Shown: positions 32,923 through 43,428 of the stretch, piece by piece
Numbering within the stretch: the first letter of the stretch is position 1
Layout: each line of letters starts with the position of its first letter
DNA from: Streptomyces zhihengii
GTDB taxonomy: Bacteria > Actinomycetota > Actinomycetes > Streptomycetales > Streptomycetaceae
NCBI RefSeq assembly: GCF_016919245.1
Contig: NZ_JAFEJA010000001.1
Location: forward strand, 3,834,001-3,898,000
Direction: 5' to 3'
DNA: 64,000 nucleotides
The notes under the pieces: model-generated
What the model was told of the DNA's origin: nothing
Databases searched by the model: none
What the model saw: only the letters and a program-made list of their open reading frames with translations
Translations under genes and position numbers: made by a program

Positions 32923-32948
32923 ACTAATCACTGCATCGAGTGATTAGT
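32923..32948. promoter_or_regulatory. Perfect AT-rich palindrome in the divergent promoter, likely operator
   Basis: ACTAATCACT, 6 bases, AGTGATTAGT: 10-base perfect arms. It stands in a 300-base gap (32813-33112) that holds no gene and is otherwise partly AT-rich. It fits a dimeric regulator site controlling the deacetylase-like gene, the SulP fusion gene, or both. Confidence 0.6.
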
Positions 32949-33112
32949 TGCCCCATTTGCGGCGAATATCATGCCTCAGTCTTTACTCTGCATTACGATC
33001 CATTTACTTAAAGTTGTGCGCTCGTGCGATTCGAGCATCCCGCCATGCCACGCCGTGCCCCACGGCCGCGACCCCCACATTCCGCGACCGCGCCGCCCCC
33101 GAGGAGACGGGA

Positions 33113-35449
33113 ATGTCCTGCGCCCCCATCCGGACCGACGATCCGCCCCACCCGCCCGGCAAGACCTCCGGCCACCCGCACGCCCCGCCCGGAGGCCCGT
33201 CCGGGCCTCCGTCCCGCCGCTTCGGCCGGATCGACGCGGCGGACCTGTCCGCCTCCGTCTCCGTCTTCCTGATCGCTTTGCCGCTCTCCCTCGGCATCGC
33301 CCTCGCCACGGGAGCCCCCCTCCAGGCCGGGCTCGTCGCCGCCGCGGTGGGAGGGATCGTCGCCGGACGCCTCGGCGGCTCCCCGCTCCAGGTGAGCGGC
33401 CCGGCGGCCGGACTGACCCTGGTCACGGCCGAGTTGATCCAGCACTACGGCTGGCGCGCCACCTGCGCCGTCACCGTGGCGGCCGGCTTCTGCCAGCTCG
33501 GCCTCGCGGCCCTGCGGGTGGCCCGCTCCGCCCTCGCCGTGAGCCCCGCGATCGTCCACGGCATGCTCGCCGGCATCGGCGTCACCATCGCGCTGGCCCA
33601 GATCCACATCGTGCTCGGCGGCTCGCCGCAGAGTTCCGCCGTCGCCAATGTGCTCGCCCTGCCGCGCCAGTTGGCCGCCCTCGATCCGGCGGCCCTGATG
33701 GTGAGCGTGCTGACCGCGGGCATCCTGCTGGCGTGGCCACGGATCCCGGGGCGGGTGGGCGACGCTCTGCGCGTCGTGCCCGCCGCGCTCGCCGCCGTGG
33801 TCGCGGCCACGGCGGTCGCGACGGTCGCCGGGCTGCGTCTGGAGCGGGTGGACCTGCCGTCCTGGCGGTCCCACGCCCTGCCCGAACTGCCCGAGGGGCC
33901 GGTTCTCGGACTGATCGCCGCGGTGGTGACCATCACCCTCGTCACCAGCGTCCAGTCCCTGCTGTCCGCCGTCGCCGTCGACAGACTCGTCTCCGGCAGA
34001 GGCGGGCCCGCGCATCGCTCCGACCTCGACCGCGAGCTGGCCGGCCAGGGCGCCGCCAACATCGTCTCCGGCGCCCTCGGCGGTCTGCCCGTCGCCGGTG
34101 TCGCCGTCCGCAGCAACGCCAATGTGACGGCGGGCGCCGTCAGCAGGCACTCGACGATGCTCCACGGGGTCTGGATCGCGGTCGCGGCCCTGCTGCTGGT
34201 CCCGGTCATGGACCTGATCCCCCTCGCCGCCCTCGCCGCGCTGGTGGCCGTCATCGGCGTCCAGATGGTCAACATCACCCATGTGCGCACCGTCCGGCGG
34301 AACCGCGAGATGCTCGTCTACGCGGTGACGGTGACCGCCGTCGTCCTCACCGGAGTCCTCGAAGGGGTGCTCATCGGGATCGCGGTCGCCGTGATCGTCG
34401 CCCTCCACCGGCTCACCAGGACCAGGATCACCGCCGAGGAGGGCGACGGGATCCACCGGGTCCGGGTGCGGGGCCAGTTGACGTTCCTCGCCGTGCCGCG
34501 GCTCAGCCGGGTCCTGCACCAGGTGCCGCACGGCTCGGCGTGCCATGTGGAGCTCGACGGCTCCTTCATGGATCACGCGGCCTACGAGGCCCTGCAGGGC
34601 TGGGGGGCCACCCACTCCGCCCACGGCGGCACCGTCCAGTTCACCGGGCGGGCCGGCACCCGCATCAGCGAGCCGGCCTCCGAGACCCACGGCTGCTGCC
34701 GCCCGTGGACGCCGTGGCGCAACCACCACTGCCAGGACACGCCGCAGAAGCCGAGGAGCCACCGGCTGGCCACCGGCCTCAGGTCCTTCCAGCGGGACAC
34801 GGCTCCGCTGGTGCGCGACGAGCTGGCACGGCTCGCCCGGGAGGGGCAGCGGCCCTTCCAGCTCTTTCTGACCTGCGCCGACTCCCGTCTGGTGACGAGC
34901 ATGATCACGGCGAGCGGCCCCGGCGATCTCTTCACCGTCCGCAACGTCGGGAATCTGGTCCCCCTGCCCGGGGAGGAGAGCGGGGACGATTCGGTCGCCG
35001 CCGCCATCGAGTACGCCGTCGACGTGCTGGAGGTCGAGTCGATCACCGTCTGCGGGCACTCCGGCTGCGGTGCCATGCAGGCCATGCTGAACGGCGCCGC
35101 GGAGGACCGGACGACACCGCTGGGGCGCTGGCTGAGACACGCCCGTCCCAGCCTGCGCCGGATGCGCAGCAAGCACCACACCTGGGTGCGGATCTCGGGC
35201 CGGCTGCCCGCCGACGCGGTGGAGCAGCTCTGCCTGACCAACGTCGTCCAGCAGCTCGAACATCTGCGGGCCCACCCGCCGGTGGCGCGGCGGCTGGCGG
35301 AGGGGCGGCTCCAGCTGCACGGCATGTACTTCCATGTGGGCGAGGCCCAGGCGTACCTGCTGACCAGTACCGACGAACACGACATCGACGAAGTCTTCGA
35401 CCGGGTGTCCCCCGGCCCGCCCTCGGCTCTGGAGAAGGCCGGAGTGTGA
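33113..35449 (+). CDS. SulP-family anion transporter fused to beta-carbonic anhydrase
   Basis: 778 residues. Residues about 40-450 form a SulP transporter with 10-12 or more membrane helices (motif PLQVSGPAAGLT, and VNITHVRTVRRNR near the end), followed by a short STAS-like segment. After a His/Cys/Pro linker the last 230 residues are a beta-carbonic anhydrase: zinc ligands Cys588 and Asp590 in CADSR, His649 and Cys652 in HSGCG. All four are present, so the enzyme should be active. The pairing suggests bicarbonate uptake or export coupled to CO2 hydration at the membrane. The ATG at 33113 follows GAGGAGACGG; the frame stays open upstream without hydrophobic or conserved sequence. Confidence 0.92.
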   Translation: MSCAPIRTDDPPHPPGKTSGHPHAPPGGPSGPPSRRFGRIDAADLSASVSVFLIALPLSLGIALATGAPLQAGLVAAAVGGIVAGRLGGSPLQVSGPAAGLTLVTAELIQHYGWRATCAVTVAAGFCQLGLAALRVARSALAVSPAIVHGMLAGIGVTIALAQIHIVLGGSPQSSAVANVLALPRQLAALDPAALMVSVLTAGILLAWPRIPGRVGDALRVVPAALAAVVAATAVATVAGLRLERVDLPSWRSHALPELPEGPVLGLIAAVVTITLVTSVQSLLSAVAVDRLVSGRGGPAHRSDLDRELAGQGAANIVSGALGGLPVAGVAVRSNANVTAGAVSRHSTMLHGVWIAVAALLLVPVMDLIPLAALAALVAVIGVQMVNITHVRTVRRNREMLVYAVTVTAVVLTGVLEGVLIGIAVAVIVALHRLTRTRITAEEGDGIHRVRVRGQLTFLAVPRLSRVLHQVPHGSACHVELDGSFMDHAAYEALQGWGATHSAHGGTVQFTGRAGTRISEPASETHGCCRPWTPWRNHHCQDTPQKPRSHRLATGLRSFQRDTAPLVRDELARLAREGQRPFQLFLTCADSRLVTSMITASGPGDLFTVRNVGNLVPLPGEESGDDSVAAAIEYAVDVLEVESITVCGHSGCGAMQAMLNGAAEDRTTPLGRWLRHARPSLRRMRSKHHTWVRISGRLPADAVEQLCLTNVVQQLEHLRAHPPVARRLAEGRLQLHGMYFHVGEAQAYLLTSTDEHDIDEVFDRVSPGPPSALEKAGV

Positions 35450-35608
35450 CAGGAGGCGCACGCACCGCCCCACCGCGTGGCTGAACCGACCGGACATCCC
35501 GCCCGTGAGAACGTGTGGCCCCTCTTCCCCACCGCTCGGGGGTGAGGAGCTGTCGCCGGCGCCCGGGACCTCGCCGTCCCGTGGCGCCGGCGGCCGAAAA
35601 GGTCACTC

Positions 35609-35624
35609 ACAGGTCTAAACCAAT
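35609..35624. promoter_or_regulatory. DasR-site-like sequence (dre) upstream of acsA
   Basis: ACAGGTCTAAACCAAT matches 13 of 16 positions of the DasR consensus ACTGGTCTAGACCACT as I remember it. It is 93 bases before the acsA start. DasR links N-acetylglucosamine use to development. Confidence 0.45.
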
Positions 35625-35627
35625 TTC

Positions 35628-35656
35628 CCGAAGGGCCTTGTCACCCGGCCCTTCGG
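35628..35656. terminator. Hairpin between SulP-CA gene and acsA
   Basis: Perfect 10-base arms CCGAAGGGCC / GGCCCTTCGG with a 9-base loop, no T run. It could end the upstream transcript or be part of the acsA leader. Confidence 0.5.
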
Positions 35657-35716
35657 CTGATGAGCTATGGCCTGGGACACATACGCACAGAAGACGCCCT
35701 GGGAAAGGGAGATGTC

Positions 35717-37672
<1,956 letters not shown>

Positions 37673-37868
37673 CACCTCCAGCGCACCGCTCGACAGGGCC
37701 CCCGTGGCGCTCCGGCGCCGCGGGGGCTCTGTCATGCCCACAGGCAAGTCCGCGGCGGATGCGGGTAGGGTTGAGGCCGCGTCAGCGACGCGACAGCTGT
37801 TCAAGGTGCGCCGGGAAGTCTGGTCGGCAAGTGTTCTGCCATGCCCGCCCGACCGGAGGATGTCACCC

Positions 37869-39263
37869 GTGGCCGCGCCGCCCCCCGCTCCCCGCACCTT
37901 CCTCGGCCGCCTCTCCCTGCCCGAGCGCACCTTCGTCACGGACGCCCTGCGCACCGAGACGGTCGGCGGGATGCTGCTGCTCGTCGCCGCGGTCGCCGCC
38001 CTCGTCTGGGCCAACACCTTCGGCGGCAGCTACGCCTCGGTGAGCGACTTCCATTTCGGCCCCGCGGCCATCGGGCTCGACCTCTCGGTCGCCCACTGGG
38101 CGGCGGACGGCCTGCTGGCGGTCTTCTTCTTCGTCGCCGGGATCGAGCTGAAGCGGGAACTGGTCGCCGGTGAGCTGCGCGATCCGAGGGCCGCCGCGCT
38201 GCCGGTCGTCGCCGCGCTGTGCGGGATGATCATGCCCGCCCTGGTCTATCTCGTCGTCACGGCGACCGGCGGCGGCTCCACGTCCGGCTGGGCCGTCCCC
38301 ACCGCGACGGACATCGCGTTCGCCCTGGCGGTGCTCGCCGTGCTCGGCGCTTCGCTCCCCTCCGCGCTGCGGGCGTTCCTGCTGACCCTGGCCGTGGTGG
38401 ACGACCTCTTCGCGATCCTGATCATCGCGGTCTTCTTCACCTCCGACCTGAACTTCGCCGCCCTCGGCGGGGCCTTCGCCGGTCTCGCGCTGTTCTGGCT
38501 GCTGCTGCGCAAGGAGGTCCGGGGCTGGTACGTGTACGTGCCGCTCGCCCTGGTCGTCTGGGGCCTGATGTACAACAGCGGCGTCCATGCCACGATCGCC
38601 GGCGTCGCGATGGGCCTGATGCTGCGCTGCCACCGGCGGGAGGGCGAGGACCACTCCCCCGGCGAGCACATCGAGCACCTGGTGCGCCCGCTGTCCGCGG
38701 GTGTGGCGGTCCCGCTCTTCGCCCTGTTCTCGGCAGGCGTCTCCGTCTCGGGCGGCGCTCTCGGGGACGTCTTCACCCAGCCGGAGACGCTCGGGGTGGT
38801 GCTCGGGCTGGTGGTCGGCAAGGCGCTGGGCATCTTCGGCGGCACCTGGCTCACGGCGCGTTTCACCAAGGCGGAGCTGAACGGCGATCTGCGCTGGCCC
38901 GACGTCTTCGCGCTGGCCACCCTCGCCGGCATCGGCTTCACCGTGTCGCTGCTGATCGGCGAACTCGCCTTCGAGGACGACGCGTCCCTCATGGAGGAAG
39001 TGAAGGCGGCGGTCCTGGTCGGTTCCGTGATCGCCGCGGTTCTCGCAGGAATCCTCCTCAAATTGCGGGTACGCACCTACCAGGCGCTCTACGAGGACGA
39101 GGAGCGCGATGAGGACATGTCAGGTGTCCCGGACGTCTACGAACAGGACGACCCCGCCTACCACTTGCGGATGGCCGCGATCTACGAGGAGAAGGCCGCC
39201 GAGCACCGCAGGAGAGCCCGAGCGGCGGGGGCGTCGAGCGACGGCGACGACAGTCCGGCATGA
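37869..39263 (+). CDS. nhaA: Na+/H+ antiporter NhaA
   Basis: 464-residue secondary antiporter that exports Na+ in exchange for protons. The conserved paired aspartates are in LAVVDDLFAIL, and the helix IV unwound motif reads PTATDIAFALAVL. About 11-12 membrane helices are visible. An extra hydrophilic C-terminal tail of about 60 residues is charged and ends in a helical EEKAAEHRRRARA segment. The GTG at 37869 has GGAGG about 9 bases upstream; an ATG at 37860 overlaps that site and is less likely. Lies between acsA and a holin-like membrane protein gene, same direction. Confidence 0.93.
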   Translation: MAAPPPAPRTFLGRLSLPERTFVTDALRTETVGGMLLLVAAVAALVWANTFGGSYASVSDFHFGPAAIGLDLSVAHWAADGLLAVFFFVAGIELKRELVAGELRDPRAAALPVVAALCGMIMPALVYLVVTATGGGSTSGWAVPTATDIAFALAVLAVLGASLPSALRAFLLTLAVVDDLFAILIIAVFFTSDLNFAALGGAFAGLALFWLLLRKEVRGWYVYVPLALVVWGLMYNSGVHATIAGVAMGLMLRCHRREGEDHSPGEHIEHLVRPLSAGVAVPLFALFSAGVSVSGGALGDVFTQPETLGVVLGLVVGKALGIFGGTWLTARFTKAELNGDLRWPDVFALATLAGIGFTVSLLIGELAFEDDASLMEEVKAAVLVGSVIAAVLAGILLKLRVRTYQALYEDEERDEDMSGVPDVYEQDDPAYHLRMAAIYEEKAAEHRRRARAAGASSDGDDSPA

Positions 39264-39317
39264 TCTGACATCGGACCGCAGTACGTGGAGACCGCAGAAC
39301 TGGAGAGGGAGTCAGCG

Positions 39318-39809
39318 ATGAGCGACCCCGGCAACACCACGGCGAAGGCTGTCGGCGCCGACCGCAGTCTCGGTCAGCTGGTCGCTTCGGCGACGGCCGA
39401 GATGTCGGCGCTGGTGCACGACGAGATCGCACTGGCCAAGGCCCAGCTGCGCCAGGACGTGAAGAAGGCGGGCCTGGGAGGGGCGGCGTTCAGCGCGGCC
39501 GGCATGGTGCTGCTGTTCTCGCTGCCGATGCTGAGCTTCGCCCTCGCCTACGGCTTCAGGACGTGGACGGGCTGGAACATGGCCCTGTGCTTCCTGCTCT
39601 CCTTCGCCGTGAACGTCCTGGTGGCCGGGCTGCTGGCCCTGATCGGCACGGTGTTCGTGAAGAAGGCCAAGAAGGGGCAGGGCCCGCAGAAGGCGGTCGC
39701 CTCGGCCAAGGAGACCGCGGCCGTCCTGCAGAACGCCAAGCCGCACCCCCGGCCCGAGCCGCGGCCGGAGCTGATGGGCTCCTCCCGGGAGGACAAGGCG
39801 CTGCTGTGA
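39318..39809 (+). CDS. Phage holin superfamily-type membrane protein (DUF1469)
   Basis: 163 residues with two long membrane helices (about 55-80 and 90-118) after a helical N-terminus (LGQLVASATAEMSALVHDEIALAKAQ) and a basic, Pro-rich tail. This is the actinobacterial chromosomal family called phage holin by similarity; the mycobacterial counterpart is Rv3669. No phage genes are nearby. ATG at 39318 with GAGGGAG 7 bases upstream. 55 bases after nhaA, so possibly the same transcript. Role unknown. Confidence 0.85.
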   Translation: MSDPGNTTAKAVGADRSLGQLVASATAEMSALVHDEIALAKAQLRQDVKKAGLGGAAFSAAGMVLLFSLPMLSFALAYGFRTWTGWNMALCFLLSFAVNVLVAGLLALIGTVFVKKAKKGQGPQKAVASAKETAAVLQNAKPHPRPEPRPELMGSSREDKALL

Positions 39810-39887
39810 CCGGGCGCTCACCGGTTCGGCAGCACGGCCCCGGGGCGCGGCGAACGCGCCGTGCCCGGGTGTGGCACGCTCATCTGC

Positions 39888-40835
39888 ATGACGGCCCCTG
39901 AATCCAGCCCCGGCGGCTTCGCCTCGCTCGGCAGCCCCGTACGCGTCGACGGTCCCTGGACCCATCGCGACGTGGCGGCCAACGGCGCCCGCTTCCACAT
40001 CGTGGAGATGGGTGACGGGCCGCTGGTGATGCTGCTGCACGGGTTCCCGCAGTTCTGGTGGACCTGGCGGCACCAGCTCACGGCCCTCGCCGACGCGGGC
40101 TTCCGGGCGGTCGCCATGGACCTGCGGGGTGTGGGCGGCAGCGACCGCACGCCCCGGGGCTACGACCCGGCGAACCTCGCGCTCGACATCACCGGAGTCG
40201 TGCGTTCCCTCGGCGAACCGGACGCGGCGCTGGTCGGCCACGACCTGGGCGGCTACCTGGCCTGGACCGCGGCTGTGATGCGGCCCAAGCTGGTGCGCCG
40301 GCTCGCGGTCTCCTCGATGCCCCACCCCCGGCGGTGGCGGTCGGCGATGCTCTCCGACTTCGCGCAGAGCCGCGCCGGGTCCTACGTGTGGGGCTTCCAG
40401 CGTCCGTGGATCCCGGAGCGGCAACTGGTGGCGGACGACGCGGCCCTGGTCGGCCGGCTCATCCGGGAGTGGTCCGGGCCGCAGCCGGTGGACGAGGAGG
40501 CCCTCGACGTCTACCGGCGCGCGATGTGCATCCCCTCGACGGCGCACTGCTCGATCGAGCCGTACCGGTGGATGGTGCGGTCGCTCGCGCGGCCGGACGG
40601 GTTCCAGTTCAACCGGCGTATGAAGCGCCCGGTGCGGGTGCCGACGCTGCATCTGCACGGGTCACTCGATCCGGCGATGCGCACCCGCAGCGCGGCGGGC
40701 TCGGGCGAGTACGTCGAAGCGCCCTACCGCTGGCGCCTGTTCGACGGGCTCGGCCACTTCCCCCACGAGGAGGACCCGGTGGCGTTCTCCGGGGAGCTCA
40801 TCAACTGGCTCAAGGACCCCGAACCGGACCGCTGA
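39888..40835 (+). CDS. Alpha/beta-hydrolase of the epoxide hydrolase type
   Basis: 315 residues. The oxyanion motif is LLHGFPQFWWTW, and the nucleophile motif is VGHDLGGY, with Asp rather than Ser as nucleophile, as in epoxide hydrolases and haloalkane dehalogenases. The catalytic His is in GHFPHEE, and an acidic residue is in HGSLDP. A cap domain lies between. The mycobacterial counterpart in the same place is ephE (Rv3670). Its natural substrate is unknown. The ATG at 39888 starts the conserved region; no ribosome site is visible and CACGCT lies 7 bases before, so it may be leaderless. Confidence 0.86.
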   Translation: MTAPESSPGGFASLGSPVRVDGPWTHRDVAANGARFHIVEMGDGPLVMLLHGFPQFWWTWRHQLTALADAGFRAVAMDLRGVGGSDRTPRGYDPANLALDITGVVRSLGEPDAALVGHDLGGYLAWTAAVMRPKLVRRLAVSSMPHPRRWRSAMLSDFAQSRAGSYVWGFQRPWIPERQLVADDAALVGRLIREWSGPQPVDEEALDVYRRAMCIPSTAHCSIEPYRWMVRSLARPDGFQFNRRMKRPVRVPTLHLHGSLDPAMRTRSAAGSGEYVEAPYRWRLFDGLGHFPHEEDPVAFSGELINWLKDPEPDR

Positions 40836-40989
40836 GACCCTCCCGGGGGGCCGTACGGCGGCGGGGGACGGTCCGTTCGGGGGACGACGGGGAACGGTTG
40901 TCCTACGAACGGCCAAATGCCTGGCGCATAGGCCAATTGGACGTCTCCGGCGCGGTTACCGACCATGAGGCCCGGGCAGACGTCCCGGT

Positions 40990-41178
40990 ATGGGCTGGAC
41001 GCACGACTACAGTGACGCAGCACGCAACCGCCGCTCGGCCAACGGGCCGATCAGCCACGAAGGTGGCGACTCCCCCGGCGGGAGCCACGAACATCCCGGT
41101 GAGGGGATGGGCATTCCGCGCATCCTCCGGCGCCGCGCCCGCTGGGTGTCGGCGCGGCTGCGGCATCCGCGCGGCTGA
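40990..41178 (+). CDS. Possible small basic protein
   Basis: The gap 40836-41317 has one small plus-strand frame, 62 residues, that begins MGWTHDYSDAARNRR and ends in an Arg-rich helix-like segment (RILRRRARWVSARLRHPRG). There is no ribosome site and no known domain. An antisense frame over the same bases is no better. I list it so the gap is described. It may be non-coding. Confidence 0.25.
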   Translation: MGWTHDYSDAARNRRSANGPISHEGGDSPGGSHEHPGEGMGIPRILRRRARWVSARLRHPRG

Positions 41179-41285
41179 CACCCCGTCCGGGCGATCCCTT
41201 TCCCACCTCTCCGCAGGCGCCTCTGGTGCCGGGGCGGTGCGCTGCCGCGCGCATCCCTGACACCGGCGTGCCCCGAGGTCTTCGT

Positions 41286-41305
41286 GCGCCCTGACGACAG
41301 GGCGC
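41286..41305 (-). terminator. Hairpin after marP-like gene
   Basis: GCGCCCTG / CAGGGCGC arms with a 4-base loop (ACGA), 13 bases past the stop of the minus-strand protease gene. No T run. Confidence 0.55.
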
Positions 41306-41317
41306 GAACCTCGACGA

Positions 41318-42517
41318 CTACAGGGCGCATCCCTCGCTGTCGACCTGCTGGTTGGCCGACCGGCCCTGGGCGATGTCCTCGCGGATCTCGTCCACGGTGA
41401 GGGCGTAGCCGGTGTTCGCGTCGTCGAGGGAGCGGGCGAAGATGACGCCGTAGACCTTGCCGTCGGTGGTGAGCAGCGGGCCGCCCGAGTTGCCCTGGCG
41501 GACCGTCGCGAAGAGCGAGTACACGTCGCGGCGGACGGTGCCCCGGTGGTAGATGTCGGGCCCGTTGGCGTTGATGCGGCCGCGGACGCGGGCCGAGCGG
41601 ACGTCGTAGGCGCCGTTCTCCGGGAAGCCGGCCACGATCGCGCTGTCCCCGGTGCGGGCGTCCTCGCCGGCGAACTGGAGCGGGCGGGCCTTGAGGTCGG
41701 GGACGTCCAGCACGGCGATGTCCCGCTCCCAGTCGTAGAGCACGACCTTGGCGTCGTAGAGCCTGCCCTCGCCGCCTATCTGGACGGTGGGCTCGTCCAC
41801 CCCTCCGACGACATGGGCGTTGGTCATCACCCGGCGCTCGTCGAAGACGAAGCCGGTGCCTTCGAGGACCTTGCCGCAGCTGGGCGCCGTGCCGACCACC
41901 TTCACGATGGACTGCTTGGCGCGGGCGGCGACGGGGCTGCCGACGAGGGCGGGGTCGGGCGCCTGGACGTCGGTGATGGGCTCGTTGGCGAACGGACTGA
42001 AGACCTGGGGGAATCCGTTCTGCGCGAGGACGGAGGAGAAGTCCGTGAACCAGGTGTTCGCCTGATCGGGCATCACCCGGGAGACGCCGAGCAGCACCTT
42101 GGAGCCGCGGACCTCCTTGCCGAGGGTGGGCAGCGAGGTGCCGGCGAGCGCGGAGCCGATGAGCCAGGCGACGAGCAGCATCGCGACGACGTTGACCAGG
42201 GCGCCACCGGTGGCGTCCAGGGCGCGGGCGGGCGACCAGGTGATGTGGGTGCGCAGCTTGTTGCCGAGGTGGGTGGTGAAGGCCTGGCCGACGGAGGCAC
42301 AGACGATCACGATGACGACCGCGACGATCGCCGCCGTCGTGGAGACCTCGGAGTCGTCGGTCAGCGCTCCCCACAGCACGGGGAGGAGGTAGACGGCGAC
42401 CAGGCCGCCGCCGAGGAACCCGATCACCGAGAGGATGCCGACGACGAAGCCCTGGCGGTAGCCGACGACCGCGAACCAGACAGCGGCGACCAGCAACAGG
42501 ATGTCCAGCACGTTCAC
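41318..42517 (-). CDS. Membrane-anchored serine protease of the MarP type
   Basis: 399 residues. Four N-terminal membrane helices of a CvpA/colicin V-like domain (about 1-125) anchor an extracellular trypsin-like protease. The triad is His235 (TNAHVV), Asp266 (RDIAVLDV) and Ser344 (GNSGGP). Cys214 and Cys397 match the disulfide that joins the ends of the protease domain in M. tuberculosis MarP, needed there for acid and oxidative stress survival; these comparisons are from memory. The GTG at 42517 begins the first helix, with GAGG upstream. The Nudix and nth genes upstream are on the same strand, matching the mycobacterial order. Confidence 0.92.
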   Translation of the reverse strand: MNVLDILLLVAAVWFAVVGYRQGFVVGILSVIGFLGGGLVAVYLLPVLWGALTDDSEVSTTAAIVAVVIVIVCASVGQAFTTHLGNKLRTHITWSPARALDATGGALVNVVAMLLVAWLIGSALAGTSLPTLGKEVRGSKVLLGVSRVMPDQANTWFTDFSSVLAQNGFPQVFSPFANEPITDVQAPDPALVGSPVAARAKQSIVKVVGTAPSCGKVLEGTGFVFDERRVMTNAHVVGGVDEPTVQIGGEGRLYDAKVVLYDWERDIAVLDVPDLKARPLQFAGEDARTGDSAIVAGFPENGAYDVRSARVRGRINANGPDIYHRGTVRRDVYSLFATVRQGNSGGPLLTTDGKVYGVIFARSLDDANTGYALTVDEIREDIAQGRSANQQVDSEGCAL

Positions 42518-42632
42518 CGTCTTCAGCCTCGCTGTGTCGTCGCCGGGTGCTCCTGCCGGCTATGCGTCCTCGGTCCGCGGCGGGACCGCTTCCTCCAGGT
42601 GCCCGGGTGGGACCTGTGCCTGGCCCACCCTG

Positions 42633-43358
42633 TCATGCGCGCCAGTCGAGCGGGACCTCCCGGGTGCGGTCCCATGGGCGCTCCCAGCCGGCGAAGTGCA
42701 GCAGCCGGTCGATGACCCCGGCGGTGAACCCCCAGACCAGTGCCGATTCGACCAGGAACGCGGGCCCGGCGTGGCCGCTCGGGTGGACGGCCGTCGCACG
42801 GTTGGCCGGGTCGGTGAGATCGGCCACGGGCACGGTGAAGACCCGGGCGGTCTCCGCGGGATCGACCACCGAGACCGGGCTGGGTGTCCGCCACCATCCC
42901 AGTACGGGCGTCACGACGAATCCGCTCACCGGGATGTAGAGCTTGGGCAGCACGCCGAACGTCTGGACGCCGGACGGGTCCAGGCCGGTCTCCTCCCACG
43001 CCTCGCGCAGGGCGGCCCGCAGCGGGCCCGTGGTGGCCGGGTCGCCGTCCTCGGGGTCCAGCGCTCCGCCGGGGAAGGAGGGCTGGCCCGCGTGGGAGCG
43101 CAGGGTGCCGGCGCGCTCCATCAGCAGCAGTTCGGGCCCGCGGGCCCCCTCGCCGAACAGGACGAGGACGGCCGACTGCCGGCCTCCTCCGTCGGCCGGC
43201 GGCAGGAAGCGGCTGAGCTGGTGCGGCTGGACGGCAGCGGCGGCACGGACCACCGGGTCGAGCCATTCGGGCACGCCTTCGGTGGTCACGACCACCTCGC
43301 CGCGGGCCGGGCCGGACCGTCCGTACGCCTCGTACGTCTCTTCTCCTGCGCGTGTCAT
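42633..43358 (-). CDS. Nudix hydrolase, CoA pyrophosphatase-like
   Basis: 241 residues. The Nudix box runs from GALDPEDGD to REAWEETGLD, with the catalytic REAxEE helix intact, preceded by SFPGG. A segment LLMERAGTLRSHAGQPSFPGG resembles the UPF0035 signature of CoA-cleaving Nudix enzymes (NudL/Nudt7). It would hydrolyse CoA or a similar nucleotide diphosphate. The ATG at 43358 follows GAGGGG; a GTG two codons upstream is less likely. It lies between nth and the MarP-like gene. A thioredoxin-like gene found here in mycobacteria (Rv3673c) is absent. Confidence 0.87.
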   Translation of the reverse strand: MTRAGEETYEAYGRSGPARGEVVVTTEGVPEWLDPVVRAAAAVQPHQLSRFLPPADGGGRQSAVLVLFGEGARGPELLLMERAGTLRSHAGQPSFPGGALDPEDGDPATTGPLRAALREAWEETGLDPSGVQTFGVLPKLYIPVSGFVVTPVLGWWRTPSPVSVVDPAETARVFTVPVADLTDPANRATAVHPSGHAGPAFLVESALVWGFTAGVIDRLLHFAGWERPWDRTREVPLDWRA

Positions 43359-43428
43359 GGGCACCCCTCGCTGCTCAACGCCCCGGGGCGCCCGGATCGT
43401 TCCGCACGGCGGGCGGGACCGGCTGGGC

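Noticed and set aside
39318..39809. Prophage remnant suggested by the holin-like protein
   Set aside because: The family is a conserved actinobacterial chromosomal membrane protein and no other phage gene is near.
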